A DNA stretch of 64,000 nucleotides from Watersipora subatra (GCF_963576615.1 NC_088709.1:18052150-18116149), one strand, 5' to 3'. Numbered from the stretch's first letter, positions 8,838 to 21,178 are shown. A program made the numbers and translations. The notes: generated by a model from the sequence alone, not told the origin.

Positions 8838-11699
8838 CTATACAATGTTGGAGTGATTGCAAGACAGTGTAACCATAGTACCATTAGGCTGTGGATTCCA
8901 CATGGTGGTACCGTCAAAGAACTGGCCCCTCTCAATAAGCTGCTGCACTGCGGAATCAGGGGTTGTTTGATTAACAGGAGCTGTAAAGGGATGCTCACTG
9001 CCCTCCAGCCATCTCATATCATATCCAAATACACCTTCGTAATACCTGTCATGCAGAGAGATGAAGAGCATTCGTTGCTCAATGCTTGCCTGTAATGTAC
9101 CAGAGCAGCTAATGGTCTCTGACAAACATGTCAGAAATACCCCTTCAATTTATCTGATCTGGTGACTAGAGAGCAGTGTAATTAACAGGGATATGGGTTA
9201 CAAGGGCTTAATTATTTTTGGTAAAAAAGATTGTTCATTGTGAAATATGTCCGGAATATGAAAATTTTTTTAGTAGAATGCAGATTCAATAAATAGAGCA
9301 TGTATCAGCAGTGATGTTTACTAACGGAGCCGTGCAGGTTTGATGGCATGGTTGGAAACAACATCGCTCCCTGAGGATTCAAACACAAACCATTCACTTT
9401 GGCTCTCGATTCACGATGAGCTCTCACTAGTAGTAGTAGTCTTAGTTTCTGTTTTTGTTAACTAAGAGAACCGAAGTTGACAATTCATAAACTTCGGAAC
9501 AAAATATGGTTAAAAAATTAGGAAAAAACACAAATCTTTATGATAAAGTTTCAGCCAAAAGCTAAAACCGTTAAAAGGAAGCTGACCTGAGCAACTCCAG
9601 GGCCGGTCTCACTGAGCTCTCTGCTGTAGCTGTCCACAATGGCTGTCAGGTAAGATATGTTGAACGCATAGAGCAAGAATCCCCGGTACGAGTTGCATGC
9701 TGCTGCTGCCTCATCCCAGGTAAAAGTTCGAGGATTATTTTGCTTGTGTTTAGCTAATAATGGCAAAAACAAATTTTAGACTAAGTTAGGCAGGAAGTCC
9801 TAAAAATTGAGATCTAGAGCAGACCATGATGTGGTAGTGAAAAAAGGCTAAAACATGACAGAATTTACTGGGTGCCTAAAAGAAGCTTAAGACCAATGAT
9901 ACATCTACCACTTGATCCAGCCATTACTAATTGGCTGGTCTTGAATCAATTAAATATATCTTTCAGTTGTTTTTAGTAGATTTGTGACGCATGATTTGAA
10001 GTTTTCATTTCTAAAATGTGTAAGTATGGTTGTCTCTTTTGAATTTTAGTTTTATTATCCGTCGCTGACTCCTACAAGCTCTCGAGTTCTAATATATTTT
10101 CAAATAAAGCAACTACAATAATACTATGTTAAAGTCAATGCGATGTCAGAAAAATGCCCAGAAACTAGTAATTTGACATCAGTGTAGATTTTGTATCTGC
10201 AGCTTTTTTTGCAATACATAATCACCGGTATTATTCGAGCATCGCTGATTCAACTGACAAGATAAAATTAATGTAGTATTAAGGTATAAAATCTACTATA
10301 GTATGAACTAAGAACATTAAGCTTTTTATGTATTTTTAGCTGCCTCTCCCAAACTGTTCAATTCATCTTTGTTTTAGTGCACCGCACACGCAAAATGTAA
10401 TACAAAACTTTTACCTGCGCACTCATTCTTTTACTACCTATTAGCTCTTTTTATTTTGCTCGAACAGTTGAGCTCTGAAGTGCACACTATCAGAAGACCC
10501 TGCACACTATCAGAAGGCCCTGCATACTATCACTCAAATCAGCTTTTAGCTGTGTGATAAACCGCAACGATTAGCTGTTTTGACAGCATCATCACCGATA
10601 AGGTGTACACACTACAAGCGATTAAGTGTCAGGAACCGCTACCCAACAACCAATAGAATTTACTCCTAATATTAAAGTCCTAATATTGAAAATCCTTTGT
10701 TATTTTATAATTATATAATTACATAATTCATCTTGGGCGTAGAGCTTCACCATGGGTGCTGGACAATATTGACATCGATATTCGCAACTGTTGGAATTGG
10801 ATCTGATGCCGTTAAAAAACAGCTAACGAAAAAACAATGCAACAAACAGCCAATTAAGATGCTAACAATTGCGATCATTGATGTCAAATTTCAACATGTA
10901 GAAAGTCCATCGCATTCGTCGCTGGCAACGATTACGCTGTCCGACCAGCACAAAATGACATCTTGCAGCTCATCGTTGCGGTCAATCGCACAGCTAATCG
11001 TTGATTTGAGCGGTAGTGTGCACGGGTCCGTGCACACTACCGCTCAAATCTACAATTGCTGCCCGGGCACAAAGGCCTGTACAGAAAAATGTAGCGCAAA
11101 CTGAGCCCATGTGTATGTAGCAACGACCAAATCCAATTACAATGGGTTTCTTTATTTAGGTAGAAAACATGTATTACCAGTTCCATTCAAGTACAAATTT
11201 ATCTTTAAATGAGGAATGGAGAATATTTAGCTTTATTATAATAACAACCGCGTCCATCCATTTGTGCGAAGCCATGGTAAAAGCCTTAAAAACAATTACA
11301 TCACACGGGAATCAAACCAAGATATCTAAATGTAAAGAGACGCACGCCACCATCTAAACCACTCCACCATCCTTTCTCATACAAGAGTAATTGTGCACAT
11401 GATTGTGACTAATGATGATCTCTCACAGCCCACGAAACTTCCAGGGTACTAGTTGTCATAAATTGAAATGACATTTTACTTTCTCTAAGAAAAGGAAGTG
11501 ATGCTATAGCAAACGCAAAGATAAACTCACCAGCGTTAGCGATGCAAAAATGCGTAGAATATTGCGCGGCGTCTCGACTATTACGAGTGATTGTAGTGAG
11601 AGGTATCCATCCCCCATTCCGGCTACAGTCAGGAATCAGTCCCAATGCTAAATAGACTACAAATGAGCCCAACACAAACGGAGAGGCAGGATGAACCAT
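8838..11699 (-). CDS. Secreted C-type-lectin-like protein, 3 exons, 204 aa
   Basis: Three minus-strand exons join in phase. Exon 1 is 11531-11699 (starts ATG, ends phase 1 at G|GTGAGT). Exon 2 is 9587-9753 (ends CAG|GTCAGC). Exon 3 is 8838-9116, ending in TAG. The total is 615 nt. Exon 1 gives a typical signal peptide: a short N-region, then hydrophobic FVLGSFVVYLALGLI before a Cys. The mature part has lectin-fold hallmarks: FTWDEAAAACNSYRG resembles the first helix and first conserved Cys, and FISLHDRYYEGVF resembles the WIGL strand region. WLEGSE is followed by a late Cys near the C-terminus. The classical EPN/QPD and WND calcium-sugar motifs are not evident, so sugar binding is uncertain. 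Exon 3 could start at 9118 or 9116; 9116 fits the phase. No membrane segment follows, so secretion is inferred. The lectin assignment rests on motif pattern only. Confidence 0.6.
10483..11050. mobile_element. Foldback element with repeated ends
   Basis: The left end (about 10483-10580) carries tandem CACTATCAGAAG units followed by CTCAAATCA...TTAGCTGTG. Its reverse complement recurs at about 10965-11027, ending in the perfect palindrome at 11003-11050. This looks like a non-autonomous DNA element of about 0.57 kb. The 123-codon open frame at 10733-11104 runs through it and has no recognisable domain. Confidence 0.55.
11003..11050. repeat. Perfect 23 bp palindrome, 2 base loop
   Basis: Arms 11003-11025 and 11028-11050 are exact reverse complements containing GAGCGGTAGTGTGCACGG. 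It probably represents two abutting transposon termini. Confidence 0.9.
11301..11373 (-). repeat. tRNA-derived SINE head
   Basis: The minus strand reads GGATGGTGGAGTGGTTTAGA (A-box-like) and, about 45 bases on, TTGGTTTGATTCCCGTGTGA (B box). Spacing is as in a tRNA promoter but the stems are imperfect. It lies upstream of the lectin gene intron, inside that gene's span. Confidence 0.6.
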
Positions 11700-12083
11700 G
11701 ATCAGTTAACAATATTAATTACAGTTGGACATTATGTATGCCATTGTTAGAGTTGATGTCACACCTTACTGATGCCATGCCATCTGGGAAATGACACAGT
11801 AATGGCTCATCTATTGGTTTCGTTGAATAGATAATATATGAACTATATATATATATATATATATTATATCACCAATCAATACGTAAATTAGACCATGATA
11901 GAAAAAAGCATTAAAAGTAAAATTATGCATGATGGAAAAAAAAGCTTTTTACATATCACTGTTTTATAATGTGGATTGGCAAGGTGCTGGTGTTCAGTAT
12001 AACGGGTAGTAGATTTTCTCAGAAAGTAGTAATATAATAGATGGATTGGAAATGCGATCTGGGTATTTTAGGCATCAAATATC

Positions 12084-12144
12084 TAATAATAATATTATTA
12101 TTAGAGAACCGGGCCTGGCAATATTATTGCTAGGCCCGGTTCTC
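12084..12144. repeat. Two adjacent hairpins
   Basis: TAATAATAATATTATTATTA at 12084-12103 is itself palindromic. It is followed at 12104-12144 by a 20 bp hairpin whose arms start GAGAACCGGGCCT, with one mismatch and a one-base centre. No host gene or flanking duplication was seen. Confidence 0.75.
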
Positions 12145-13220
12145 ACTCCACCGTAAGAAGTGGCGGCTGCTAGCGGTTGCTGAAAGCCGGCAGACCGGTA
12201 AGAGTTGGTTGCAATGTTTCTGCCAGCTGAAGCAGTAGGCAAAGCTTAACGAGTTGAACTTTTCCACAGTCCCGGCGTATATTGCAGTATGTAGCTGTTA
12301 GTGAGAACAGTGCCCAGGCAGCCTGCGCACCCAGAATGCATTGAATGTATGATTTCCACGAGGGGTTTGGCACAAAAATCTAGCAATACACTGACTACCA
12401 CGCAAGTTCACCACGCTGCATACCTTTCTTGATCCTTTTTTAAGGGTAAAGGAATTAATACGACCTTGATTCAGAAACGTACGTTTTATCTTAACTCTAT
12501 GCACAAAAGATACCGCCGTCTAAAAGCATATAATTCCTTCATTGTGTGATCTCTGAGAACATACAGCCTCCCTGTGTACCGCCGATGACCCCAGACACAC
12601 CACCGGCTGTTTACGGTGAGATGAAAACAAGGCTTTAGCTAATCGGCATTAAGAGCATTTATACGCTAAATAAAAGTCCATATAAGGCCGCACAACCCTA
12701 AAACATAATTTTTGAAATTGTTCAAGCTTTTCTTCATCAGTACTATATACAAATGGATTCCAGTTTGGAAAAACATTTGGCAAAATAGACAATACATATG
12801 CAATTCAAATTAATAGTTCAAATTTGACTTTTTGAGTTTTCTTTTTTGTCCATTTGCCAATGACATTTTTATATTCTAATCCAGCCTCCTGCACTGATCA
12901 AGGTCTAATGGAGTGTCTATAGTACAAATCCAAAAAATTACATAACTTAAAAATTATATCTACCAGTTGTCTGTGAGTAGTCATGACCATCACTGATCCT
13001 TCACAGAATCACAGGCTATTTAGCTTATCAAAAATCTTTCTGATGACAATAACAAAGAGAGGTGTCTTTTGCAGTTTATTTATATTAAATTATTATATTA
13101 TATTATTATTATATTAAATTATTCGATTTGTTAGAAAAAATGTTATAGGTATCAGCGAAACTGTGAAGTTACACGAAATCCAAGTGATTATCTAAACAGT
13201 TGTTTAGGACTGGTGTTCTT
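12145..13220. other. Intergenic, no gene identified
   Basis: Overlapping minus-strand frames at 12170-12504 (67 and 68 codons) sit in a relatively GC-rich patch but show no family resemblance or consistent splice signals. An AT-rich run lies at 13075-13120. Confidence 0.45.
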
Positions 13221-14841
13221 CTAAATAACGAGAAAATGTGCTGCAGCCAAAACCGAAATAGCTATATTTTTAGGAACCTCAAATTTCGGGATCTCACCGG
13301 TACAATCTTTGTAACAAGCTTTGTATGTCAGATAGTTGCATATAACGGCGAGAACGCTTGACCTGCAACAAATAGAAACGCGTGCGTGAATTTATCAGTT
13401 TGTTGATTTCTGAGGGGATTTATATCTAGAATACGCAAGCTAATCAATTCAAACTTACGGAATGCTCGCCAAGTGAATCTCATTTATTTCGTCATCTGGA
13501 CAACTGCCGGGACCGGTCATCATTGCTGATAGGGTACAAGAAAGCTCTACAAGCTCTTTTTTTAGAAGAAATTCATGACCGTCTGAAGCTATCAACCTAA
13601 CATGAGTAGCTGGTGGTTTTGGAGTTTCTTGGTACTAGAATATACATTTAATATGTACATATATACAATACATATGCATGTGTGCGATATATACATGAAT
13701 AATAAATAGCATTATATATGTATATATATTATACATATAATAGTAAATATACATATATAATATACAATATCATATGCAAATGTATAAAATATATAATATT
13801 TTATATATAATACATAATTTATATCTAGTTTCCATATTCTACATAATATATATAAATTTGTGCATTTGTCTGTCTGTCTGTCCAGTAATGGAGACAAAGT
13901 TTTAGCAATAAAAAGTCTGCTACATACTGAATTTGAACTCACAACCTCCAGTTCTACAGACAGGTATTTATCCAATACACTACGCTGTCCAAATAGCTAT
14001 AACATAGATAAAATTCTGCACATAATTATTAAATTTGCCAATCTTTCATGGCTTCAAGCTTACCATGTCAGCTTGTGGAATGCGTGAAGCCATAACAAAA
14101 AAAATATGTTGTCAACATGTGAAAAAATGATTTAATCATCGATATATTATTGCAATTAGTATAGATCTGTAGTAGACACTGCAGTCTGTACAGTATGAAT
14201 TACATAAAAATAAACACAGTACAAAAAATTAACTGTACACAGAATTAAACAAAGACCTTACTTTAAAAGTTAGAATGGTAAATGTTGTTTGTTGATTGAA
14301 AGTAAATTTTCTGTGTGAACATGCAACGCCAAGCATTCAACCAGTATAAGTATATATTTACTGCAAACTGAACAATTATGTTCAGCTTCTACAAATAAAA
14401 CTGTTCTTCTATCACTCTCATAATTGCTTGATATTGTGCTTTTGTTACGGGTCAAAATCTAGTTACATAGAGTTATGCTTTCACTATGACGCAAACTGAC
14501 AACTCCTAAATACTATTAAGATTAACTAATCTTTTTGACATTGTGCATAAATAAGCAGCAATGAAGAATCTTAAGCTGCTAAAAGAATTCACCTTAGCAA
14601 AGTTCCTCAATGAGAACTAGTCTAACACTATTTTTTACCTAATTTGAAAGCAAGATTTATCACTCTTCATCAATAATACTCTTCTTAAAAAACATTTTAA
14701 AGGTTGATATGATAAAATCACTCGCAAGGTTATTTTTGAGTAACTAAAACCAGCAATCTTAGTTACCGATAGTCAGTTTTAAAAGCTTTTACATAAAATA
14801 CTTGAAAAGAATCTTACGTATGGGTTTTGCCAGTCAGCCAT
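13221..14841 (-). CDS. Divergent Elongin C paralogue (copy C), 3 exons, 113 aa
   Basis: Coding exons are 14818-14841 (MADWQNPY), 13459-13634 (phase 0 to 2) and 13221-13362 (phase 2 to TAG). A 5'-UTR acceptor lies just before the start (exon from 14853). Exon 2 reads THVRLIASDGHEFLLKKELV and MMTGPG, matching the Elongin [17 protein letters not shown] and MLSGPG blocks. Exon 3 reads SSVLAVICNYLTYKACY and EIPKFEVPKNIA. Family length is about 112 aa. The fold core is kept, but human-numbered pocket residues differ: L103 to V, M105 to A and the C-terminal C112 to I (end HFLVI instead of NFLDC), and the NSS turn is replaced by DCT. The same intron positions and phases as the two other copies show origin by DNA duplication, not retrocopying. 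The frame is intact with clean splice sites, so it is probably expressed. Role inferred: altered or specialised adaptor of Cullin-2/5 ligases, possibly with changed receptor choice. Confidence 0.88.
13921..13991 (-). repeat. tRNA-derived SINE head (in intron 1 of copy C)
   Basis: The minus strand reads GCGTAGTGTATTGGATAAAT then, at B-box distance, TTGTGAGTTCAAATTCAGTA. Strongly similar to the plus-strand copy at 44221-44290, including the following AGCAGACTT, so both belong to one SINE family. Confidence 0.65.
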
Positions 14842-14892
14842 TCTTCTTGGTATCTAAAATTAAGCAAAACAACTAATATTTTGTGTAAGGGC

Positions 14893-15290
14893 ATACTTAC
14901 ATATCTCCTGTATTACCTGTAATATATACTTACATATCTCCTGTATTACGTGTAATATATACTTACATATCTCCTGTATTACATGTCATGTATACTTACA
15001 TATCTCCTGTATTACATGTAATATATACTTGCATATATAATGTATTATGTATAGTTTATACTGACCTATACACTGTATTACTTGAAATGTATACTTACAT
15101 ATACAATCTATTATGTGTAATATATACTTACATATATAATGTATTATGTGTAATGTATACTTACATACATACATACTGTAATTACATGTAATGTGTACTT
15201 GAATATCTACTGCATTACGTGTAATGTATACTTACATATATAATGTATTACGTGTAATGTGTACTTACATAATTACTGTACTTGCATATA
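14893..15290. repeat. 33 bp minisatellite
   Basis: Tandem units containing ACTTACATATCTCCTGTATT with period 33-34, degrading to the right. Because the period is close to a multiple of three, it leaves open frames on both strands that are not genes. Confidence 0.85.
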
Positions 15291-15599
15291 TACTGTACTT
15301 ACATGTATCTGTGCAAAGAGGTAACAGGTTGATACCAGTCAACAATTGCCAATCAAAGGTCTGTGAAATGAAGCAAACAGCACGTACAAGACCACTCGTT
15401 ATGGCTGCAGTAGAGAAATGCCAATGCTAAATGTTTGTCATGCCATAATTAATATAATTAATCATCAAATTTTTTGCATATTTACGAATGGCTTCCACAA
15501 AATTACTATATGAAAATGTTTTATGGGTAAATCTTTGGAAAATAAAATTGCTCCAAGCCAAAATTGCAAAATGGTTCTGAGATATGCACAGAACTGTTT

Positions 15600-16050
15600 A
15601 CAAAATAACTGATAGGCACAGTGCATGTGTCAACAAAATACCTGGTGGGCACGGTTCATGTGTCACCCAAATGACTGGCAGGCATGGTGCACATGTCACC
15701 TCACCCAAATAACTGACGGGCACGGTTCATGTGTCACCAAAAGAATTGGTAGGCATGGTGCACATTTCAACAAAAGAACTGGCAGGCATGGTGCACATTT
15801 CAACAAAATAACTGGAAGGCATGGCGCACATGTCGCTTCACCCAAATAACTGGCAGGCACGGTTCATGTGTCATCAAAAGAACTGGTAAGCATGGTGCAC
15901 ATTTCAACGAAATAACTGGTGGGCATGGTGCACATGTCACCAAAATACCTTGCAGGCATTATGCACATGTCATCCAAATAACTGGGAGACAGGGTGCACA
16001 TGTCATCCAGATAACTGAGTGGCATGGTGCATGCGTCACCAAGATAACTG
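15600..16050. repeat. About 33 bp minisatellite
   Basis: Imperfect copies of a unit containing AACTGGCAGGCATGGTGCAC followed by ATGTCACC. Two alternating variants (GGTTCATGTG and GGTGCACATG) are interspersed. Confidence 0.85.
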
Positions 16051-17640
16051 AGAAGCAGAAAATGCACATGGCAAAAGGCTAGCTTCACCTACTTTCAAGT
16101 TATCTTGAAGAATTAGTCTTCAGGTGTAATAGTGTAAGAAAACTAAACCATGCTTTGAAATGGCCTGACAAGTTCATAGATAATCACTTTTTTAACCTTA
16201 GCACGATCATTGCAGACAATGATGGTTTCCACCATGTGACAATTGCTGTGAGTAATATACTTCAGCTGTAATAAAACTTTTTTTGAGCGGCTCACCAGTT
16301 GCTCAGTAAGATATAAACTAACTAATTGAGACAGCGCGCAGAGCATGCTCACCATTGAACTTGTCTCATACATAAAATAAACTGATAAAAACGATAGTTT
16401 CATAAAAGGTAGAAGATTTTTATGTTTAGTGACTAACTGATTAACTTTGTACATCATTAGTGAAGTAGCCAGGTACCTGAGCAACTAAATATTTAGTTAC
16501 TTGTTCTGTCAGGCACCTAATCAACTAGGTTGCTGACCAACTGAGCAACCAGGTACCTAACCAATCGACCCACTAAATGTATAAAAAGCAGAACAGCTAA
16601 GTATCCAACCAGCTGAGTAATTACCAGGTACTTAAAAATTGAGCGGTCAATGAAAATTAAATATGATAACTAAAACTATGCTGATGCGTGCGGCGTATCT
16701 ATTTCTTTATGATGTATGGCTGAACAGCATTGTATATTGTTTTGAAACCTTCAGAACATACGGTCTTAAAAGGCAAGCGATATCACTATTTTCCTCGTTT
16801 TTGTCAGAAATGCCATTGATGGGACAAAGTTGAAAAAACTTTATGATGAAGTCGTGTATGCAGTAGTCTCTGGTTCTTACTATCGAAAACAGCCAGCTAG
16901 TAGCCTGACTGACTCGGATAGGTGACCCGGTTAGAAGATGAGCCAGCCTTCAGTATTGATCAGTAAAAAGTTGACTCGGCATCCGGCTAGAGTTTAATCA
17001 GTCAGAAGAGCGTAACTAAGAGGGATTGCAGAAAAAAGAAAGAAGCCTCTTGCTCTGTATATGTTTGTATTATGGTAATCACCTATAAAGTTATTCTGAA
17101 GATTGGTGAGGTGCAGTATGTTCAGTCAAAATTTGGATTGGCGATAAACTTTAAAAAAGCTTACGTTTTTGGAAGATGAAAATGCTTAAAAAATTGGGCG
17201 TACTGTAGTTTGAATTTGTGCAATTTTTAAATGATAGTTTTGTTGCAGTAACCAACTGGAGCACATCAAGTTCAGTTTTAATTTCTCACACAAAACAAGG
17301 TAGCACCCGCTACCAACAGCTAAAAATGACTAGCGTACTTGTGTGTATAATACTGACAGGCCATGCGGATCAGTTTTCATACTTGTTTGCAAAGCATATC
17401 GGCAGTTACAAAATTGGTTGAACACTAATAGGGGATTAAAGGCTATTGTACACACGAGTTCGCAGTAGTTGAAAGAACAAGAATGCTAAAGAGAAAGCTA
17501 TCTTCATCTGTCAATATTAAAGAGCCATAACTTATAAGAAAAGACTTTCACGGGCATTGAAACCCAAAAACACCAACCAATTTATAATTAGAAAATTAGA
17601 CAACAGCATATAGTATACAAGTCTGTTGTCTCTTTGTAGC
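16051..17640. other. Intergenic, no gene identified
   Basis: At 16490-16640 there is a loose repeat of AACTAGGTACCTA-type words. The frames at 16143-16484 (minus, 113 codons) and 17218-17421 (plus) match nothing I know. Confidence 0.45.
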
Positions 17641-18230
17641 GCTTTTGGCTCTGATAAAATGAGAGAGAAAGCATGAGAGAGAGAGAAAGAATGAGAGAAA
17701 AAGAGGGAGAGAAACAGAGTGAGCAAGAAATATTGAGAGAGAGAGAGAGAGAGTGAGAGTGAGAGAGAGACAAAAAGTGAAAGAGAGAGAGTGTGTGTGA
17801 GATAGAAACTGTGAAAGAAAGAAAGCAAAAATTGGAGAGAAAGTGAAAGAGGGGGAGAAAGAAGATGAAAGAGAGAAAGAGGGCGAGAGATGAAGAGCGA
17901 GAGAGAAAGAAAGAGCAAAACGTCAAAAGAAAGGAGGGGCAAGAAAAAAGGAGAAAGAAAAAGAGAGAGAAAAAGAGAGAGCGAGAGAAAGACGAAAAAA
18001 AGAGCGCGAGAGAAAGAACGCGAGAAAAAAAGGAGAGTAGAACAGAAATAGAAAGGAAAAGAGAGAAAGAGAAAGTGAGAGAAAGAAAGAGAGAAAGATG
18101 GAGATAGAAAAAGGAAGAGAGAAAGAAGAAAAGAGGGGGAGAGAAAAAAGAGAGAAAAAGGGTGAGAGAGGAAAAAAGGAGAAAGGGAGGGAAAGAGGGA
18201 GAGGTAAGAGAGCGAAGAAAAGCGAGACAC
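17641..18230. repeat. Polypurine GA-rich tract, about 590 bp
   Basis: Nearly pure purine on the plus strand, built of GAGAGA, GAAAGA and GGGAGAG words with very few pyrimidines. It gives a 256-codon Ser/Leu/Phe frame on the minus strand and Lys/Arg/Glu frames on the plus strand, all compositional artefacts. Such tracts can form triplex DNA. Confidence 0.9.
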
Positions 18231-18596
18231 CGTTCGACATTTATACATGCTCATATACAATGATTCATATTCATTTACTTTGACCTCATCTTCAACTGAC
18301 AAGTCACATAGTGAGTTAATTCAATTCATTCTCCCGAAAAGACAAAATTAATGTTAAAACTTATGCTATGAACAACCTTTTATATTCACATTATACTTGA
18401 TGCACTGAAATGCTTAACAATAGTAATTGAACTTATTGATCTGATAAGCCATTTCTTCTCACTTCTCTCACATTGTACGGATACATGCTCAACACACCCA
18501 CAGACACTCGTACAAAACTGCCATGATTGCAATGTGACAGATAATTCACTGTACTATGCTTCCATTCAGTTCTGTTTTAATGTATATTATACTACT

Positions 18597-18645
18597 GAAT
18601 GCCTGGCGTTGCCCGGGTGATAAAACTCTTTGCACAAAAAAATTA
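18597..18645 (+). repeat. Dispersed repeat end (GTTGCCCGGGTgATAAAA type)
   Basis: CTGAATGCCTGGCGTTGCCC and GGGTGATAAAACTCTTTG recur in related form near 61176-61220 (plus), near 27597-27625 (minus) and, as weaker pieces, near 21372 and 21655. This indicates a dispersed family; its class is not identified. Confidence 0.55.
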
Positions 18646-19480
18646 TTTTATTAAACAAATAACAACAGTTACCACTCTAAATTTAATACTTCATATCATA
18701 AGAAAAGTTTTTTGTGCAATTTAAATAAATTTAGAGAAAAAATAAAACAACTGTAAAGTTTTCAAACTTTGTCAAACAACTGTAACTTTCAGATTTAACA
18801 TCATGAGAAAAATGTTTTGCGTAGGTCAAATTACTTAAGAAACAACATAACACTACTTTAATAGGGTTTAAATGTAAATGTGAAATAATCAGCAAGTAAT
18901 AGCTAAATTAACTCTGTTTCGCTACGATTAAAATAAAAGATGATTTGGTAATAATACAATTAATACAAACTGGGAAAACAAAATAAAAATAAGTTAAATT
19001 AATAATACCAACTCGTGCATAGAAGTGTGTGTGGGTGTGTATAAAAAAGGTTGCTGTTCCAGCAGAAACTATATATCAAAACTTTGAATAAGACGATACT
19101 GATACCTCTCGATACTGGTACAAATGTAAAAATAAGGTATTGTACTGTTTTTGTCTGGTATTTGTCTGGCTGAATGAAGAAAGAATGTAGAGGCAGTTCC
19201 TACTCGAGATAATACAATTATCTAAGTTAAGAGTATTAGCCTTTATTGCATTTAGCAATCGAACCTCACGAAAAACCGGAAATAGAAGTGTAAGAGCACA
19301 TTTGAAATTGAAACAGCACATTTAAAAATTACAAGTTAAAAATAGGTAACGGTAGCAAAAATTAGTTTAAAAAAATAACAAATGCAAAAGGTAATATTAG
19401 TTAATAGTTAAAAGTGCGCAGTCAGCGTGTGCATACGGTATACGGTGTTAAATAAGAGCAATAGAATCGTACGAACAGCG

Positions 19481-19545
19481 TAGCTTGGTGGCTCAATGCA
19501 CGGTTTCAAATTTGTGGTTGCAATCTGGAGCTCAAATCCAGCAGA
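19481..19545 (+). repeat. tRNA-derived SINE head
   Basis: AGCTTGGTGGCTCAATGCAC serves as A box and TCTGGAGCTCAAATCCAGC as B box at tRNA-like spacing. Arms are imperfect, so it is a SINE rather than a tRNA gene. Confidence 0.55.
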
Positions 19546-21107
19546 ATTCGAGCTTTTAATTCCAAGGTTATAATAGCTATAGCCAGACAAACCGAAGGAC
19601 GTATAGACAAACTTCGAGATACATATAGATTATTTGCTTATCTAAAACCTAGCTTGTAGATCAGCAAAAATTAATGTGGTTGTGTATAAACTCATCTGCA
19701 TTATCTATCCCATACAAAGTCATCAGTGAGACTTTATTCGGGTGAAAGATGATGATTGTAATAAACTATTGGCTCAAGGGCAACAAGTGACACCTATTAA
19801 ACATTGTTGTGTTATTGTAATGTAATGTGTAAATACAGTCTGGGAGATTCCTCCATGGCGCGTAGTGCCATTTTCAAATCAACTACAAAGTGGTAGTCAA
19901 ATATATATGTATGTATTTGTATATAAGCAATACACATTAGACCACATATATAGAGAAGGCCAAAAAGTGCTCTGCTTTTTGCTTGCGATGCTTCTATTTT
20001 AATAGGTGTTCTGGCAGCGCAACCTTCGCCCCATTTATTAAGTGCTGAGCTGGTTTCTCAGTTTAGTAGCTTGGCTCAGCCGAGAACTGACCCAGACACA
20101 AGACCAGGTCGCTCCCATCACAAATTAAAGCTATTATAGCTTTAATTCTAAAGATTTGTGTTCCAAAGATTTGCTGTTTGTCTTCTCTTGCTGTTTGCTT
20201 TCTACAGTGCTTATGTAACACAGAGTTCTAGTCACCACATGAATACGATGAGGCTTGACCACCCATTAATTTAGGGCATAGAATGTGATTAAACATCTAT
20301 ATCTTGTACAGTCAGTAAGATATTTGTATCACTTCAAAGTAAATGCTGCAAAAGTAGTTTAAGATCTTGCTCCTGTAAAAATAGAGTCACTCACCACTGC
20401 TTAGCAAGCCTCAACATTCTCTAACCTCTTTTCACAAAGTGATGCATAATTTCCTAGTTACGCATGGAGATGCAGGTTCATAAACAACACTATGTGCTGA
20501 GCTAAGCATGTGGAGCATATCTTGATGACAGGCTGCAACGTGTACTTGTACTGATTTGTCGACTACAGCGCCTCACTTCCTACAAATGACTTATTTTCAT
20601 CAATGCAGTTTCAGTTAGTTTGTTTACCCCCAGACACTTTTAGCTACAAAAGATGACAAGTGCCATTCAGACGGAACTGACTGATTTTCAGTTGTATTAA
20701 TTTACTATATTATTAATGTTATGTTAAATTATTATTCTGACACTATTTAAAGAAGCCAATATTACAGTAATCATGTAAGGGAGTAACCCAAACATGATAT
20801 CCTACAAAGAGCGAAGTTCAGATACAAGATGAAATGATGGTTACAGCAGATGACATACTTTGAGGATTATACATGTAGACTAATTCTCACTCACACAGGC
20901 TAATGAACAGAGAGAGAATTAACTTAACTTAATATCACTTAACATTTAAAAAATGAACAGAAAGAATTAGCTATCATTTAACATTCAAAAATACTTGTAG
21001 GTTGTAAGTTTGAATAACAGCTTATGCTCTCTCCTTTAATAAACCTGCGTATGAAAGGAGTTCAGTTCAAGCGATTAAAACTTATGAATTAAAAATTGGC
21101 ATCACAG

Positions 21108-21178
21108 ATGATTTGATCTCAGACCCTACTGAATGTCAGACCAGCGATCTAATCCACTACACTATGATTACCAAGCTG
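21108..21178 (-). repeat. tRNA-derived SINE head
   Basis: The minus strand has ATAGTGTAGTGGATTAGATC followed by GGGTCTGAGATCAAATCATC. The A-box region resembles the copies at 13921 and 44221. Confidence 0.55.

Noticed and set aside
8853-9095. 80-codon plus-strand frame
   Set aside because: Shadow of exon 3 of the lectin-like gene on the other strand.
17532-18302. 256-codon Ser/Leu/Phe-rich frame
   Set aside because: Translation of a polypurine/polypyrimidine tract; stop codons are depleted by composition alone.
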